Shown here piece after piece: positions 25,548 through 35,003 of a stretch of 64,000 nucleotides of DNA; position 1 is the stretch's first letter, and each line of letters starts with the position of its first letter. The DNA comes from Marinobacter salexigens (GTDB lineage: Bacteria > Pseudomonadota > Gammaproteobacteria > Pseudomonadales > Oleiphilaceae), in NCBI RefSeq assembly GCF_018860765.1, contig NZ_JAHKPV010000021.1, positions 241,845 through 305,844 of the forward strand, written 5' to 3'. The position numbers and the translations under genes are program-made. A model generated the notes under the pieces. The model worked only from the letters and a program-made list of their open reading frames with translations. It did not search any database and was not told where the DNA came from.

Positions 25548-25930
25548 ACCTTCCTCCACTGCGCCCAACTTTTACATGGCTCCTATTAGGCAAAAGCCTG
25601 TCTGACTTGAAATTGTTTTATGACGATGAGTACTTTTCAATTTTCTCTGAACTCTAACGGTCGCTTTGATGATCCCTCAAAAAGATTCAGCTCAGAATCA
25701 CCCAATTGGGTGAATTTTTGTGCAAGCTCCAGCTCGATCAAAGAATCCCCACAAGTTTTCGAGTTGTTTTTCAGTTATCGCCACCCGGTTCGCATAGCCA
25801 GAGTCGGGAAGTCAACGCCAGGACTGCTAGTCCAAATGTGCGTCTTGCGGAAATTCTCCAGTGTGCAAAAATTAAGGAAGACCAAATCGCGTTGAGTAGG
25901 GATGCGATATCAGACAAGTTCTCAATATGA
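25548..25930. other. Divergent intergenic region
   Basis: Separates the leftward secreted-protein genes from the rightward LuxR-type genes. Short open frames here show no recognisable family, ribosome site or coding character. I see no supported gene; it should hold promoters for both sides. Confidence 0.5.
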
Positions 25931-26275
25931 GTGGCTAAAATGCCAAACTACGCTGATTCAATTCTTTCTTTATCCGACTATCAAGAACTTATCGAACTAA
26001 TATACGATTCGGTGGCCCATCCCAGTGGCTTCTTCCCCTTTATTCGTAGATTCATAGAAGTTTTTGATGGCCGAAGCTCTTGTGACGCTATCCAGGCTCA
26101 CTGTTCAACGGACGTGCTTACAACAACACCCGCAAGCATAGATAATCGTAAACTCCTGACAATTCGAAAATCAGTAGCCTTAAGGCAGTATTCGCGGGTA
26201 AAAATATTTGCAGTGACGCTTTCTGGAACTGTATGTTTGTTATACAGGTGCTCGTTGAAGAAACTTAAGGATTAG
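25931..26275 (+). pseudogene. Truncated LuxR-type regulator (N-terminal fragment)
   Basis: 114-aa frame from GTG. Residues about 14-50 (LSDYQELIELIYDSVAHPSG, then FIRRFIEVF) resemble the N-terminus of the full-length regulator that follows (residues 10-45) and other LuxR-type sensors of this kind. The rest has no helix-turn-helix and ends in a hydrophobic and basic stretch. It ends 4 bp before the next gene. Most likely the remnant of a tandem duplicate; a functional short protein is not excluded. Confidence 0.5.
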
Positions 26276-26279
26276 AGCT

Positions 26280-27407
26280 ATGGGAGTGAGTGAGAAGGAA
26301 TTCAGGCTCTACGATGACACATTGAGCTGTCTTTACGAAGCAAGCACGAGCGCTGACTCTTTATTATGGAGGAAGTTCGCTCAATCGGTGCAGCGCTGGT
26401 TGAGCGTGGAACAAAGCTCTCTGGTCATGCTGGCCCCATCGGAGCCTTGTTATAGGGTCACCGAAGGGACGGCAATGTCACCCCAAGATTTTGATCATTA
26501 CTTTGAAACCATACACGACGCCAATGTGTGGGTATCTGGCATCGAAGCACTACCAGCGGGGAGACCATATCGCAGTTGCGATCTTTTCCCAAATAAAGAC
26601 CTTCCAAATACTCGATTCTATGAGGAGTATTTGAAAGACAAACAGTACTATTATGCTGCCGGTGGCTACTTTCATGAAGAAGGCGACAGCAAAGGACTGA
26701 TAACAATCTACCAGACATTGGACCAGGGATCGATTTCTCCGGATAAAAACAGAAAACTCCATTGGCTTTTCCCTCACCTAAAAAGAGCTTTTGAAATCAA
26801 TTGCGCCTTTTCTAGGGCATCCCAATTCAACAGATCTTTATCTTCGGGCCTTTCGCATCTCGGAAATGGATTTATATTCCTTGATGAAAACGGTTGTGTC
26901 TTAGAAATGAATGATGTTGCCCTCGATTTGATGGCTCGAAACAGTTTTTCAATTATCCACAACAAGGTGATTTTGCCTGATTCACTTGCTCAGCAGAAGC
27001 TTGAGATTTCTATTAAAAGTATTTTGAGCAATGGCAATAAGCTTCCCATATCAATTTCGTGGTTGAGTAAAAAGGAAGGCTTTCCTTTCAAGTTGACCTT
27101 GTTAAAACCTAACGGGGAGCATGCTTCTATTTTTGATGCTTTAAAATGCCCGAATGCTCTGATTCTACTGAATAACCCTTGGCGCAACAGTAGTCTATCG
27201 CCTGAAATGCTGCAAGCAGTTTGGAATCTCACTTATTCAGAGTCCAGGATCGCGTTGTGCCTTGCTTCAGGCTGCTCGCTGAGAGAATGCGCTGATAAGT
27301 TTTTTATTACTTATGAAACCGCCCGAAGCCATCTTAAGAATATATTTATGAAAACGGAGGCGCATAGCCAAAATGAACTTATATCGGCAGTCAATGATCT
27401 ATTATAG
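26280..27407 (+). CDS. LuxR-type transcriptional regulator
   Basis: 375 aa. The N-terminal two thirds form an unassigned sensor region with a PAS-like stretch (GNGFIFLDENGCVLEMNDVA). The C-terminal ~60 residues are a LuxR helix-turn-helix (LTYSESRIALCLASGCSLRE, then ADKFFITYETARSHLKNIFMK). AAGGA stands 8 nt before the ATG. Base composition is low-GC like the rest of the accessory block. It probably regulates the divergent secreted-protein genes, by position only. Confidence 0.82.
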   Translation: MGVSEKEFRLYDDTLSCLYEASTSADSLLWRKFAQSVQRWLSVEQSSLVMLAPSEPCYRVTEGTAMSPQDFDHYFETIHDANVWVSGIEALPAGRPYRSCDLFPNKDLPNTRFYEEYLKDKQYYYAAGGYFHEEGDSKGLITIYQTLDQGSISPDKNRKLHWLFPHLKRAFEINCAFSRASQFNRSLSSGLSHLGNGFIFLDENGCVLEMNDVALDLMARNSFSIIHNKVILPDSLAQQKLEISIKSILSNGNKLPISISWLSKKEGFPFKLTLLKPNGEHASIFDALKCPNALILLNNPWRNSSLSPEMLQAVWNLTYSESRIALCLASGCSLRECADKFFITYETARSHLKNIFMKTEAHSQNELISAVNDLL

Positions 27408-27658
27408 GATTAAAAAATTATTTCAGTGCTAAATTAAAGGTAGGCCCCGATACATGCATTTATTTACCGGGGAGACTTTACACTGCTGCATTCTCTCGCC
27501 CACTTTATCGCCAAAGTCAGTTATCACCTTCACCCTTAAGTAGCGTAACCTTGCCGTCTGGTACTCGGGCGAGGGTGGCTTGTCGATTGACCTACTCCCC
27601 TCAGCCTTAACCGCTACCTGCTTAGGTAGGGTCATGATGAATTTTTACCCGTTCAGGT
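27408..27658. other. Gap between LuxR gene and insertion sequence
   Basis: No supported gene. A 68-codon frame on the minus strand (27429-27635) has no ribosome site and no recognised family. Complementary CCCCG/CGGGG blocks occur near 27448-27474 without a T run. Confidence 0.4.
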
Positions 27659-27703
27659 TGTAATCCTCCCAGAAAGTAATCGAGGTTTTGAGTAGAGACT
27701 TTT
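27659..27703. repeat. Left terminal inverted repeat of the IS
   Basis: Begins TGTAATCCTCCCAGAAAG and includes TGAGTAGAG. Pairs with the right end at 28812-28853. Confidence 0.85.
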
Positions 27704-27728
27704 ACAATGATCGCAAAAGGAGCGACAG

Positions 27729-27995
27729 ATGAAGAAGTCTCGATTCACCGACAGCCAGATCATGGCAATCTTGAAGCAACACGAAGCCGGAGTTTCGGTT
27801 GCTGAGCTGGCCCGGGAACACAATGTCAGTTCGGCGCTGATTTATCAGTGGCGCTCGAAGTTCGGCGGCATGGACGCATCGATGATGAAGCGTCTTAAAG
27901 AGTTGGAAGCTGAGAATGCCCGCCTGAAGAAAATGTATGCCGAAGAGCGGCTTAAAGCCGAGCTGCGTCAGGAAGCTCTGGAGGGAAAGTTGTAA
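27729..27995 (+). CDS. IS3-family transposase OrfA
   Basis: 88-aa DNA-binding protein. Helix-turn-helix of the Tnp_1 type ([20 protein letters not shown], then [22 protein letters not shown]) followed by a leucine-rich helix ([17 protein letters not shown]). Starts 5 bp after an AGGAG box. The last codons overlap the slippery heptamer, so some ribosomes read on into OrfB. Confidence 0.93.
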   Translation: MKKSRFTDSQIMAILKQHEAGVSVAELAREHNVSSALIYQWRSKFGGMDASMMKRLKELEAENARLKKMYAEERLKAELRQEALEGKL

Positions 27996-28021
27996 GGCCA
28001 TCTCAGCGCCGGGAGATGGCC
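27983..28021 (+). promoter_or_regulatory. Programmed -1 frameshift signal (slippery heptamer plus stem-loop)
   Basis: G-GGA-AAG at 27983-27989 is an X-XXY-YYZ heptamer in the orfA frame. Six bases later, GGCCATCTC (27996-28004) and GAGATGGCC (28013-28021) form a perfect 9-bp stem with an 8-nt loop. Slippage joins OrfA to the OrfB frame, reading [13 protein letters not shown]. Confidence 0.85.
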
Positions 28022-28813
28022 AGAAAGGGCGTGGTCAAGCATGGAATTAGTATTCGGTTGGCCTGCGTGGTGTACGGCATCAGCGAGACCTGCTATCGCT
28101 ACCAAGCAAAGCTTTGTGGCGAGAATGCTCAGGTGGCGGATTGGCTGTTACGGCTCACACAAACGCACAAGCGCTGGGGCTTTGGCCTGTGTTTCCTGTA
28201 TCTGCGCAACGTGAAGGGCTACCCCTGGAACCATAAACGCGTGTATCGCATTTACCGGGAGCTGGAGCTGAACCTTCGCATCAAGCCCCGGCGAAGGATC
28301 CAGCGAGATTATCCGGGCGAGCTGGGTGTTCCGACTATGCCAAATTTGGTCTGGTCGATGGACTTCATGAGTGATCAGCTGGCCAGTGGCAAGACGTTCC
28401 GGACGTTCAATGTGATCGATGATTACAATCGCGAGGGTCTGGGCATCGAGGTAGATCTGTCATTACCTGCTCAACGAGTAATCCGTGCTTTAGACCAGAT
28501 CATTGAATGGCGCGGCAAACCAGCGGCTATTCGTTGTGACAACGGACCGGAATACATCTCACAGTCACTGGTTGACTGGGCCAACAGGAACCGAATTACA
28601 CTAATCTACATCCAGCCCGGCAAGCCCACTCAGAACGCCTATATCGAACGCTTCAACCGGACGGCACGGCATGAATGGCTGGATCTGCACCAGTTCGAAA
28701 GCGTTCCCCATGCCCAGCTATTAGCTACGCAATGGCTGTGGCAATACAATAACGAACGACCCAATACGGCAATCGGAGGCATACCTCCAACCAAGCTGCG
28801 GCAAGCAGCTTAA
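27986..28813 (+). CDS. IS3-family transposase OrfB (catalytic DDE part, expressed by frameshift)
   Basis: The rve-type integrase core carries the DDE residues: D in WSMDFMSD, D in RCDNGPEY and E in NAYIERFNR. The C-terminus [16 protein letters not shown] is typical of the family. The first ATG in frame is at 28016, but the family-typical VVRPSQRRE comes before it and is reached only by -1 slippage from orfA. The OrfAB fusion is therefore the likely active transposase. Confidence 0.92.
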   Translation, partial: KVVRPSQRREMARKGVVKHGISIRLACVVYGISETCYRYQAKLCGENAQVADWLLRLTQTHKRWGFGLCFLYLRNVKGYPWNHKRVYRIYRELELNLRIKPRRRIQRDYPGELGVPTMPNLVWSMDFMSDQLASGKTFRTFNVIDDYNREGLGIEVDLSLPAQRVIRALDQIIEWRGKPAAIRCDNGPEYISQSLVDWANRNRITLIYIQPGKPTQNAYIERFNRTARHEWLDLHQFESVPHAQLLATQWLWQYNNERPNTAIGGIPPTKLRQAA

Positions 28814-28853
28814 CCCTCTACTCAACAGGGCGGTTAAAAATGGGGGGATTACA
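28812..28853. repeat. Right terminal inverted repeat of the IS
   Basis: Ends GGGGGGATTACA; its complement matches the left end at the outer TGTAATCC and the inner TGAGTAGAG. Followed by AGGT, the target duplication. Confidence 0.85.
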
Positions 28854-28920
28854 AGGTAGCAGAAAAGCTATCGTTTTGGGGTCGGCGAATGTTCGCTTTT
28901 GTTTAGGAGTTCGAGGAGCC

Positions 28921-28950
28921 CGGTCTGGCCGCATAGCGGACATTCAGGCG
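28921..28950. repeat. Dispersed repeat-like segment, copy B
   Basis: CGGTCTGGCCGCATAGCGGA then CATTCAGGCG resembles 20861-20888. Together the two copies bracket the accessory block. Confidence 0.35.
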
Positions 28951-29028
28951 GATAGGCCACACTTTCCGATGGGAAGATCCAGCCTCTTTTAAGGAATGTC
29001 CGCAGTAACGGGGCACCCCCTTGGAAGT

Positions 29029-29886
29029 TTAGGATTCCGAAGCGTAATGTTCGCGGATATCGGCAAGAGCGAGGAAATTGCCAATGTCCGCGATGTCTGA
29101 ATCTACAGTTACAAGCTCGGAATCGTCTTTGAGTTGCACCCCGGATAGCCTCCGCTCGTTCGCACCACGAAGTAGACCTGCCAACTTATGGCTGGCTAAA
29201 GCATGACTAAGGCCTTCTGGACGAATATTTGAAATGCAGTTTCGAGAGTCATCTCTCAACCCAGACTTAGGTTCGAAGGTAAAGTAGACGCCAAGGCTAT
29301 CGGGAGAACTCAACCCCGGCCTTTCTCCAATCATTAAGACAACCATACGAGCGGCTAACTGGCTTCCTATCTCGTCTCCAATTGCGACCCTCCCTTGGCG
29401 GATGATGACAACCGGCGATAGGCTCCAGCTCTCCTTTTCAGCCAACGTTATTAAGTTAGCAAGCATCGGTAGGCTGTGGTCACGCACGGCTCTAGCAGAT
29501 AGTCCATCAGCTATCACAATTGAAAGATCGAACTTAGGAGCACCCTCTTCCTGATGCCAATCGCTTAAAGACTTTATAGTTGCCTCATCCAGCGTCCTCC
29601 CGAGATCAGGGCGTTGAAGGTATTCCGCACGACCAGCAGCGGCACTGTTGCCGACAAAGCAGCTCAGGCCCTTGGCACGTATCTGATCGGCCAAGCGATC
29701 AGCGTCCAGGGTAGAATGCACGGCATCCCGGGCTCCGGCATGGGCCAACTGAAATTCCAGATGAGCGGATGTTGGCAGACTTGTTCCCGCCCGGCCTAAC
29801 GCCACACGCGCTGCCGTCAACCGTTTCAAATTATCCCACGGATCAGAGGTTACACCTCCAGATAGAAAACGATGATCTCTGTTCAT
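29029..29886 (-). CDS. eutC: Ethanolamine ammonia-lyase small subunit EutC
   Basis: 285-aa light chain of the adenosylcobalamin-dependent lyase that converts ethanolamine to acetaldehyde and ammonia. Visible family stretches are LTAARVALGRAGTSLPT, HAGARDAVHSTLD, LSIVIADGLSARAV and VLMIGERPGLSSPDSLG. The start ATG overlaps the EutB stop (ATGA), so translation is coupled. No EutA reactivase or microcompartment shell genes are present nearby. Confidence 0.94.
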   Translation of the reverse strand: MNRDHRFLSGGVTSDPWDNLKRLTAARVALGRAGTSLPTSAHLEFQLAHAGARDAVHSTLDADRLADQIRAKGLSCFVGNSAAAGRAEYLQRPDLGRTLDEATIKSLSDWHQEEGAPKFDLSIVIADGLSARAVRDHSLPMLANLITLAEKESWSLSPVVIIRQGRVAIGDEIGSQLAARMVVLMIGERPGLSSPDSLGVYFTFEPKSGLRDDSRNCISNIRPEGLSHALASHKLAGLLRGANERRLSGVQLKDDSELVTVDSDIADIGNFLALADIREHYASES

Positions 29887-31292
29887 TGACCCGCCTCCGC
29901 TGTCGCGGCCAAAACTGCTCTTGAAAAGGGAGCCGGGAGACTCTGACTAACAGTCAAAGCTCCTCTTTTTATTTGCATAATGCCCATGTCATTCAGCCAG
30001 CGCTCAAACTCAGGCGCCGGACGCAATCCAAGTACTTTCCTGGCGTAGAGTGCATCGTGAAAGGAGGTACTTTGGTAATTCAACATGATATCGTCCGCGC
30101 CGGGGATACCCATTATAAAATTAACCCCAGAGGCCCCAAGGAGCGTTAACAGGGTGTCCATATCGTCCTGGTCCGCTTCGGCATGGTTGGTGTAGCAAAT
30201 ATCGCAACCCATTGGCACTCCTAAGAGTTTCCCGCAGAAATGATCTTCTAGGCCGGCCCGAATAATTTGTTTACCGTTATAGAGATACTCAGGCCCTATA
30301 AATCCAACAACGGTATTAACCAAGAATGGATCATAGTGCCTGGCTACCGCGTATGCTCTCGCTTCACAGGTTTGCTGATCTAAACCATGGTGAGCTCCAG
30401 CCGAAAGAGCACTTCCCTGCCCGGTCTCGAAGTACATAACATTGTTGCCGACCGTTCCGCGCTTAAGGCCCATCGCCGCCTCACGCCCTTCCTCCAACAA
30501 TGACAGCGAAACACCGAAACTACTATTGGCCGCTTCGGTCCCGGCGATAGACTGGAAGACGAGGTCTACCGGTTTGCCCCGGTTAATCAACTCAATAGTG
30601 GAAGTGATATGTGTCAGGACACACGTCTGAGTAGGAATACTGTAACTACCAACCACTGAATCCAGCATTTCCAACAGTTGGCCGATGGCCGATAGGCTAT
30701 CCGTCGCCGGATTAATACCTATCATTGCATCCCCGTTACCGTACATCAGTCCATCAAGCACGCTTGCGGCGATGGCTGACACGCTGTCCGTCGGACTATT
30801 TGGTTGCAGCCTTGTCGACATCCTGCCCTTGAGTCCCATGGTATTGCGGAACGCCGTCTTGACTCGGATCTTCTGCGACACGAGGACCAAATCCTGAAGA
30901 CGCATAATTTTCGACACTGCCGCAGCCATTTCGGGCATGAGTCCCGTCGATATCGTCTTTAGGTTTTCCTCAGTGCACTCGTCACTCAACAGCCAATTTC
31001 TGAAGTCACCCACTGTCATATGGCTGACCAAGGCGAAGGCCGAGGCATCGTGGTTGTCGAGAATTAACCTTGAGACCTCATCGGACTCGTAGGGTATTAC
31101 AGCTTCATTCAGGAACGCCTTTAAGGGCAGATCGGCAAGCGCCATCTGCGCCGCAACCCGCTCTGTATCAGAGCATGCAGCAACACCCGCCAGTACATCT
31201 CCAGATCGGAGCGGAGTTGCCGCTGCAAGAAGGCATTTCAGGTCTCTAAAATGCCAACGCTCACCGCCAGCCAACTGTACATACCCACTCAT
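29883..31292 (-). CDS. eutB: Ethanolamine ammonia-lyase large subunit EutB
   Basis: 469-aa TIM-barrel catalytic subunit, close to the 453 aa of E. coli. I chose ATG 31292 (MSGYVQLAGGERWHFRDLK) because GGAGG stands 4 nt upstream. The longer open frame to 31373 is not needed. Family stretches include MMIGINPATDSLSAI-like (DAMIGINPATDSLSAIGQLL), GSALSAGAHHGLDQQTCEAR and GCDICYTNHAEADQDDMDTL. It lies 28 bp downstream of the SDR gene in the same operon as the kinase and transporter. Confidence 0.95.
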   Translation of the reverse strand: MSGYVQLAGGERWHFRDLKCLLAAATPLRSGDVLAGVAACSDTERVAAQMALADLPLKAFLNEAVIPYESDEVSRLILDNHDASAFALVSHMTVGDFRNWLLSDECTEENLKTISTGLMPEMAAAVSKIMRLQDLVLVSQKIRVKTAFRNTMGLKGRMSTRLQPNSPTDSVSAIAASVLDGLMYGNGDAMIGINPATDSLSAIGQLLEMLDSVVGSYSIPTQTCVLTHITSTIELINRGKPVDLVFQSIAGTEAANSSFGVSLSLLEEGREAAMGLKRGTVGNNVMYFETGQGSALSAGAHHGLDQQTCEARAYAVARHYDPFLVNTVVGFIGPEYLYNGKQIIRAGLEDHFCGKLLGVPMGCDICYTNHAEADQDDMDTLLTLLGASGVNFIMGIPGADDIMLNYQSTSFHDALYARKVLGLRPAPEFERWLNDMGIMQIKRGALTVSQSLPAPFSRAVLAATAEAGQ

Positions 31293-31320
31293 TCTTCCTC
31301 CGAGGGATTGGCTCCCTGCT

Positions 31321-32094
31321 CTATTCCATGGCCTCCAGGGATTCAGGCAGAACCTGACCACCGTCAACAACAATTGTCTGCCCGGTTACATAGCCCGCTT
31401 CGCGTGAAGCGAGAAACATAGCGGCATTGGCAATATCCTCGGTACTACCCAGCTTTTTGAGTGGGATTGAAGCTGCAGTCTGTTCCAGATATTCCTGTCC
31501 CATATTTTCGAGGCCTTCAGTAATGATGTTTCCCGGCATTACTGCATTTATGGTGATCTGATATTTACCCAGTTCGATGGCCGCTGTGCGAATGAATCCT
31601 AGTTGGGCGGACTTGCTGGCGCCGTAATGCGACCAACCGGGAAATCCTGTGATAGGCCCAGTGATAGAGGATGTAACCACAACCCGCCCTGCCTGACTCT
31701 TCTTTAATTCAGGTAAACACGTCTGCACGCTGACGAATGTGCCTTTCAGATTGGTGTTCATGACCTCGTCCCACTGGTCGTCCGTCATGGACTCAAGGTC
31801 AGCAGACGGGAAAATGCCCGCGTTCGCACACAACACATCTAGTCCGCCGTACAGCTCAACACAACGGGCAACTGCGGCCTTCATGTCTGTACGATTGCTA
31901 ACATCCGCACAATAATGGTTCGCTATCCCCCCGGCGGACACGATCTCTTCAACCGCGGCTGCAGCTGACGCCTCACTTCTCGCAACCACGAGAACCTTTG
32001 CACCTGCTGATGCGAAGCCCGAGGCTATACCTTTTCCAATACCTTTACTTGCGCCGGTCACCATGACCGAGAGCCCTTCAAGCGATGCAATCAT
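31321..32094 (-). CDS. SDR-family oxidoreductase
   Basis: 257-aa classical short-chain dehydrogenase: TGASKGIG cofactor motif near residue 13, NAG (CANAGIF), catalytic Ser in SSITG, and YGASK. It resembles FabG-type 3-oxoacyl reductases, but the setting between eutB and the kinase gene suggests action on an amino alcohol, its aldehyde or a ketone precursor. No aldehyde dehydrogenase is present in the locus, so the fate of acetaldehyde is otherwise unexplained here. The substrate is inference. Confidence 0.85.
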   Translation of the reverse strand: MIASLEGLSVMVTGASKGIGKGIASGFASAGAKVLVVARSEASAAAAVEEIVSAGGIANHYCADVSNRTDMKAAVARCVELYGGLDVLCANAGIFPSADLESMTDDQWDEVMNTNLKGTFVSVQTCLPELKKSQAGRVVVTSSITGPITGFPGWSHYGASKSAQLGFIRTAAIELGKYQITINAVMPGNIITEGLENMGQEYLEQTAASIPLKKLGSTEDIANAAMFLASREAGYVTGQTIVVDGGQVLPESLEAME

Positions 32095-32156
32095 ATTTCT
32101 TTCCTCTTATTTAAATTGCCTGTTCATGAGAAGGCATACCGTATGTTTGTTTGTGC

Positions 32157-33197
32157 TCAAGTCTTTCTTTTTATGAGCGATTGAGGATCAGAAAGGTAGG
32201 CTCGGGCGAGCTCTACTGTGCCATTCGCGAATTCCACGCCCTGTTCTACTGCCATGTCTGCCGTAGGATGTGACCCGATCCATGCCAGAAGCGTCATCCG
32301 TCGCAGCATGATAAATGTCGGTATTTCCGATCTCTCCGCCTGCGAGAGATCAGTGACCTCTGAGTACCCAGAGAGCCATGAAGCGACTAATTCGGGTACA
32401 TCGGGCCGTGTCTCAATAAAGCTGATCGCTGACGCCAGATCGTACAAAAACCAACCTGATCCACAGTCATCGAAGTCAATCACCCGAATGTCCGTGCCCT
32501 TCTCCAGTAGATTCGCCAAACGCAGATCAGAATGAATCAAACCGTAGCGATCGGAGCCTTTTCCGAATGCCTCAAGCCTCGCCCTGATCGTTTCAGAGGC
32601 TTCCTCCAACAAATCAAGAGACCGCTCATCCAGCCCAGGCGCCTCACGCCAATCGCCCCAGTTAGGCCTATCGCCCAGACACCCATCGAAATCCCAGATC
32701 AGACGCTCAAAATAAACGGGTCGCTGCCAGGTTTTTGCGTGCTCATGAAGTCGTGCTGTCAATCGACCGAGGTCTTGAAATGAATCCTTTAGCCGAACTT
32801 TTTCTGGCTCTGCGCCCTCGATAAATCCGAACAAATCTACAAAACGATCTTCTATCAAATGACCATCGCCCTCGACCTCCACTACGTAATCGCCACTCAA
32901 GGTCGGTATTGCCTGAGGCGTCAGAATGTCAGCCTCCTCCTGAAGTGCAGCCATCCAAGCCAACTCTGTCCTGACCGCGTCCCGTGAATGATAGCCGGGG
33001 CGATGCACTCGCATGACAACAGCTCTATCCAGACGCCCAGTGTCCACTCGGAAGGTGGCGTTCTCTGAAAGACTCAGCAGCTTCAACTCCGAGTCCTCGG
33101 GCAACCCCCACTTTCCAAGCACTTTTCTGGCGACCTGCTCTACCAAATCCAGCTGACCCTCTCTGCTGAGCTGATCGAAATGTACTATCGAATTCAT
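32157..33197 (-). CDS. APH-family phosphotransferase (amino-alcohol kinase candidate)
   Basis: 346 aa with the aminoglycoside/choline-kinase-like fold: catalytic HSDLRLANLL (H-x-D-x4-N) and the metal-binding VIDFDDCGSG. The family includes homoserine, choline, ethanolamine and hydroxylysine kinases. Eukaryotic hydroxylysine kinase works with a PLP phospho-lyase of the same type as the class-III enzyme at 38359-39693. I therefore infer phosphorylation of ethanolamine or a related amino alcohol. It lies between the SDR gene (62 bp) and the permease gene (31 bp). Confidence 0.78.
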   Translation of the reverse strand: MNSIVHFDQLSREGQLDLVEQVARKVLGKWGLPEDSELKLLSLSENATFRVDTGRLDRAVVMRVHRPGYHSRDAVRTELAWMAALQEEADILTPQAIPTLSGDYVVEVEGDGHLIEDRFVDLFGFIEGAEPEKVRLKDSFQDLGRLTARLHEHAKTWQRPVYFERLIWDFDGCLGDRPNWGDWREAPGLDERSLDLLEEASETIRARLEAFGKGSDRYGLIHSDLRLANLLEKGTDIRVIDFDDCGSGWFLYDLASAISFIETRPDVPELVASWLSGYSEVTDLSQAERSEIPTFIMLRRMTLLAWIGSHPTADMAVEQGVEFANGTVELARAYLSDPQSLIKRKT

Positions 33198-33228
33198 AAA
33201 CTCACCTTATTTACATCAGCCATCCGGA

Positions 33229-34035
33229 TTATTTCTTTGCTTTTCGGCGCCCTAACCAATAGCCACCGAAAAGAACCAAACCAGCCAACAACGTGGTCAG
33301 CGAGCCTAATGCGGGGACTTGCGGTGAATATCCAGCAACCATTTTTGCGTATAACCACACTGGCACCGTTTGCTCTGCACCCGTTGTGAAAGTCGACAGT
33401 GGAAAATTGCCCCACGAGAGAAGGAAGGCAAACAACGCGCCTGAAAAAATGCCTGGCCAAAGGATTGGCAATGTCACCTCCGTGAATACCTGCCAGCGGG
33501 ACGCTCCCAGATCGTATGCAGCTTCTTCCACAGAGGGATCGAAACCGTATACCTGGATGCTAATGACCAAGGTGACAATCGGAATGATCCACACCAAATG
33601 AGCAAATACCGCCAACTGCCAACCCGGGCTGAGATCCAGTGCGGAAGACCACAACAGAATGGCCAAGCCGAGCACTGCCTGAGGGAAGAAGATCGGTAGC
33701 AAAATCAGTTTTTGATAAAGGCTGCGACCTTTCCATTCATATCGCGCGAATGCCAATGCCCCAGCTATTGCCAGAACAACAGAAACGACCGTGACGACGC
33801 CCGCAATCAAGAGTGAGGTCCCCAGGTAGTCTCGAATCTCGATCGAATTGAACACCGACGCGTACCAGTCAAGGGACCACGCCTTTACGGGGAACATGAA
33901 AAAGCGCAATTTGGAAAACGATGCGATAAAAACTGCAACCATCGGAAGGTAGATGAATAGCAGAATGACAACCGTCCAGACCCGAATCGCCTTTTCGCTT
34001 TTACGATTTCTGTATGCAGTCTCAGTAGCTGACAT
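33229..34035 (-). CDS. ABC transporter permease (PotC-like)
   Basis: 268-aa inner-membrane permease with six predicted helices and the BPD permease signature (EEAAYDLGASRWQVFTEVTL) that docks on the ATPase. It pairs with the permease immediately upstream (10 bp apart) in a polyamine/amino-alcohol-type importer. Confidence 0.9.
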   Translation of the reverse strand: MSATETAYRNRKSEKAIRVWTVVILLFIYLPMVAVFIASFSKLRFFMFPVKAWSLDWYASVFNSIEIRDYLGTSLLIAGVVTVVSVVLAIAGALAFARYEWKGRSLYQKLILLPIFFPQAVLGLAILLWSSALDLSPGWQLAVFAHLVWIIPIVTLVISIQVYGFDPSVEEAAYDLGASRWQVFTEVTLPILWPGIFSGALFAFLLSWGNFPLSTFTTGAEQTVPVWLYAKMVAGYSPQVPALGSLTTLLAGLVLFGGYWLGRRKAKK

Positions 34036-34045
34036 GACTTAGCTC

Positions 34046-34990
34046 CTATTTTCGCGACAACAGGTTGTCCAGATTCAGCCGGGACAAAAGGCCAATCACG
34101 AGGACTGCAGTGAGTAGGATCAATAGCGTTGAGAGAGCCGAACCCAGCGGCCAGTTTTGTGCGTAGGTAAATGCAGTCTCGATATCGTGAGAGATCATGA
34201 TGATAGATTGGCCTCCGAGTATCTTCGCTTCCGATATGGAGCCAAGCACAAGGACAAACGACAACAAACATCCAATCATGATGCCTGGCATTGCCAGTGG
34301 CAGTTCTACCTCTTTAAAAACCTGCCAACGCGTCGCTCCCATATCGAAAGCCGCTTCGCGGCAGGCATCGGGCACCATTGATATGCCTAGTGACATTGGG
34401 AATAACATGAAGGGCAAATAAACATACACCATCCCTAGTACCGTCACGGGCGCGTTGTAGAGCATGTCAGGAAGCTCCCACCCAAAGAGCGTTCTGGTTG
34501 TGCCGTCCAGAATGCCATGGTTCAGAAGTGTTAATACCCAGCCAAAAAGACGAACGTTTTCTGAGACAAATAGGGGCAGAACCAGCAATAGCGTGAGGAT
34601 CATCGAACGCCTGAAGATTCGCGATAGGCCGTAGGCGACAGGCCAACAGATCACGATCAATATAAGTGTCGATACCAGAGCGAGCCAAACAGACCAGGCG
34701 TATGAAATGTAATAACCTTCCTGGAAAATAGTGACAAAGTTCTCCAAGGTCGGTAACTGATTAAAGGCAAAGGAACGCTCAGGCATAAGGCTGTAAATGA
34801 CCACCAGCCCCAATGGACCTATAAACCCCGCTACAAAAATCAATAACGCTGGAAGGCTTAGAAGTGCTCCGGGCTGTCTAAACCAAAGTAGTGTGTTTCG
34901 AACCCTGATGTTCAAAGCGGAACCCCTGTTTTCCGGTAAACGCTCTGGAGAAGAGTCGGTTACAGAGTATGATTTAGATGGCATGTTCAT
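34046..34990 (-). CDS. ABC transporter permease (PotB-like)
   Basis: 314 aa from ATG 34990, chosen because AGGAGG stands 9 nt upstream (an in-frame TTG at 35014 would overlap the ATPase gene). Six helices after a ~40-residue cytoplasmic N-terminus; the EAA loop reads REAAFDMGATRWQVFKEVEL. Partner of the PotC-like permease. Confidence 0.9.
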   Translation of the reverse strand: MNMPSKSYSVTDSSPERLPENRGSALNIRVRNTLLWFRQPGALLSLPALLIFVAGFIGPLGLVVIYSLMPERSFAFNQLPTLENFVTIFQEGYYISYAWSVWLALVSTLILIVICWPVAYGLSRIFRRSMILTLLLVLPLFVSENVRLFGWVLTLLNHGILDGTTRTLFGWELPDMLYNAPVTVLGMVYVYLPFMLFPMSLGISMVPDACREAAFDMGATRWQVFKEVELPLAMPGIMIGCLLSFVLVLGSISEAKILGGQSIIMISHDIETAFTYAQNWPLGSALSTLLILLTAVLVIGLLSRLNLDNLLSRK

Positions 34991-35003
34991 GTTCAGGATC
35001 CTC

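Larger units (their letters stand above)
27659..28853 (+). mobile_element. Complete IS3-family insertion sequence
   Basis: 1,195 bp bounded by imperfect inverted repeats: the left end is TGTAATCCTCCCA and the right end, read inward, is TGTAATCCCCCCA, with TGAGTAGAG matching further in on both sides. It is flanked by the 4-bp direct repeat AGGT (27655-27658 and 28854-28857), which is the target duplication. It contains orfA and orfB in -1 relation with a frameshift signal. All parts look intact, so it may still be active. Confidence 0.93.

Noticed and set aside
25620..25930. Two overlapping plus-strand frames of 74 and 91 codons
   Set aside because: Overlap each other in different frames, have no recognisable domains, and occupy an expected promoter region.
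27429..27635. 68-codon minus-strand frame beside the IS
   Set aside because: No ribosome site, no family resemblance, and it lies in a decayed region.
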